Assembly: GCA_035552275.1 (NCBI GenBank)
Contig: DASZLR010000060.1
Span: 1-21,999, forward strand
DNA length: 21,999 nucleotides
Direction: 5' to 3'
Origin: DASVLX01 sp035552275
GTDB taxonomy: Bacteria; Actinomycetota; Actinomycetes; Mycobacteriales; Pseudonocardiaceae
In this document: piece by piece, positions 21,456 through 21,999 of the stretch
Numbering within the stretch: position 1 is the stretch's first letter
Layout of the letters: each line of letters starts with the position of its first letter
Notes under the pieces: model-generated
What the model was told of the DNA's origin: nothing
What the model saw: the letters and a program-made list of their open reading frames with translations, nothing else
Databases searched by the model: none
Translations under genes and position numbers: made by a program

Positions 21456-21471
21456 TCGGTTGACAAACCGA
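21456..21471 (+). promoter_or_regulatory. Perfect small inverted repeat before the protease start
   Basis: TCGGTT (21456-21461) and AACCGA (21466-21471) flank GACA, 22 bases before the GTG start and just ahead of the GGAGG ribosome binding site. It could be an operator or a leader hairpin; it also contains a second TTGACA. Confidence 0.35.
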
Positions 21472-21493
21472 GCCTGGAAACCCGGAGGTACTG

Positions 21494-21857
21494 GTGCGAA
21501 GAATACTGACAGTGGTTGTTACCGCGGCATTGGGGGTGGTTCTCGTCGTCGTCGCCGACGCTGCGCCGGCGGCCGCGGCAGGCCCGCGCGCCGACCGGAT
21601 CTGCCCCGCGTCGGCGGCCGGCTACGCCTCCTGCGAAGCCTGGATCCGAACCGATGTGGTCAGTCAACGGGTCGCCCGACCCAACGCCACGCCGTCCGGT
21701 TACGGCCCGTCGGACCTGCGGTCGGCGTACAACCTCAGCACGGCCTCGGCGAGCGACGGCGCCGGTGTGACGGTGGCCGTTGTGGACGCCTACAACGATC
21801 CGAACGCCTATTCCGACGTCAACGTGTACCGGTCGCAGTACGGGATACCCGGCCTAG
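21494..21857 (+). pseudogene. S53 (sedolisin) protease gene cut by an IS element
   Basis: GTG at 21494 follows CCGGAGGTACTG, a strong ribosome binding site. A signal peptide (about 1-29, hydrophobic core then APAAAA) leads into a secreted protein. GYGPSDLRSAYNLSTASAS and then VTVAVVDAYNDPNAYSDVNV and YRSQYGIPG are characteristic of the start of bacterial S53 peptidase domains. Similarity ends near residue 120, where the sequence passes into an IS30-type element; the hybrid frame stops at 21907. The catalytic Glu/Asp and Ser of the family would lie further on, so this part cannot be an active protease. The rest of the gene may continue beyond the element outside the window. Confidence 0.8.
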
Positions 21858-21999
21858 CATCGGGCAGATTCAGGTGGTGGAAGCATCTGATGCGAGGAGT
21901 TCGGTGAAGACTTCGCTGGGTTTCTTCCAGTTGTGGATTTTACGGGGTCGGTCGTTGATCTCGGCGGCGACGGCGGCGTGGTAGTGCGGGTCGGAGGTG
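21858..21999. mobile_element. IS30-family insertion sequence, one end
   Basis: The element interrupts the S53 protease gene at about 21856-21860 and runs off the window. The boundary is inferred from where protease similarity stops and from the transposase stop at 21870. The terminal inverted repeat and target duplication cannot be fixed without the other end. Confidence 0.7.
21870..21999 (-). CDS. IS30-family transposase, C-terminal part
   Basis: The minus-strand frame ends with TGA at 21870 and enters from beyond the edge; 42 residues are visible. They read AAVAAEINDRPRKIHNWKKP followed by SEVFTELLASDASTT. 'E-N-RPRK-x-W-x-P-EVF-ELL' is the standard end of IS30 transposases, containing the last catalytic Glu region of the DDE domain nearby. 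The fragment has no frameshift, so the element could be intact outside the window. Confidence 0.85.
   Translation of the reverse strand, partial: TSDPHYHAAVAAEINDRPRKIHNWKKPSEVFTELLASDASTT

Overview
The window comes from a high-GC actinomycete. Coding frames have strong G/C third positions, and GTG and TTG starts are common. Several genes are typical of mycothiol-producing Actinobacteria: a group II truncated haemoglobin like mycobacterial GlbO, an Rv2466c-like DsbA-fold protein, a DUF5130 protein and a short actinobacterial HNH endonuclease. A Pseudonocardiales-like host is my inference; there is no rRNA or other marker to prove it. I see no tRNA, rRNA or CRISPR array.

Layout. Positions 1-2774 form an accessory-looking patch. 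A divergent gene pair (partial gene on the minus strand, marR regulator on the plus strand) shares GTTGTCGA-type operator half-sites. It is followed by what reads as a tandem duplication of a marR-HD phosphohydrolase unit that decayed in opposite ways. Copy 1 keeps marR (169-651) and has lost the HD gene (remnant 644-739). Copy 2 keeps the HD gene (2118-2774) and has lost marR (remnants 1361-1425 and 2080-2125). A MazEF-like toxin-antitoxin pair sits between the two marR remnants, and an unrecognised small gene lies at 841-1302.

Positions 2788-5867 on the minus strand carry a GH13 alpha-glucosidase, glbO and a small MscS channel. An HNH endonuclease follows (conserved core 6157-6654), preceded by a perfect hairpin. 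Convergent to it is the oddest gene in the window (6672-7178, minus): a 168-residue basic protein built almost entirely from 20 copies of the pentapeptide GTRVT. It is divergent from an MFS exporter (7495-8802).

Positions 8929-11633 hold a small membrane protein overlapping a DUF5130 gene, a membrane-anchored receiver-domain protein with a proline-rich linker, and a secreted protein with a strong downstream hairpin terminator. About 800 bases without a convincing gene follow (11634-12435), containing nested palindromes. Next is a PepSY-TM protein, with a large ATPase/LuxR regulator starting 11 bases after it.

On the minus strand at 16145-19019 lie aminopeptidase N and a small orphan antitoxin whose MazF-like toxin survives only as a fragment. 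On the plus strand, the Rv2466c-like protein and an aldehyde dehydrogenase form a likely two-gene unit. The window closes with the start of an S53 (sedolisin) protease gene cut by an IS30-type element whose transposase C-terminus lies on the minus strand at the edge.

The most interesting features are the GTRVT-repeat gene, the reciprocally decayed marR-HD duplication carrying a toxin-antitoxin pair, the orphan antitoxin with a toxin remnant, and the membrane-tethered receiver protein.
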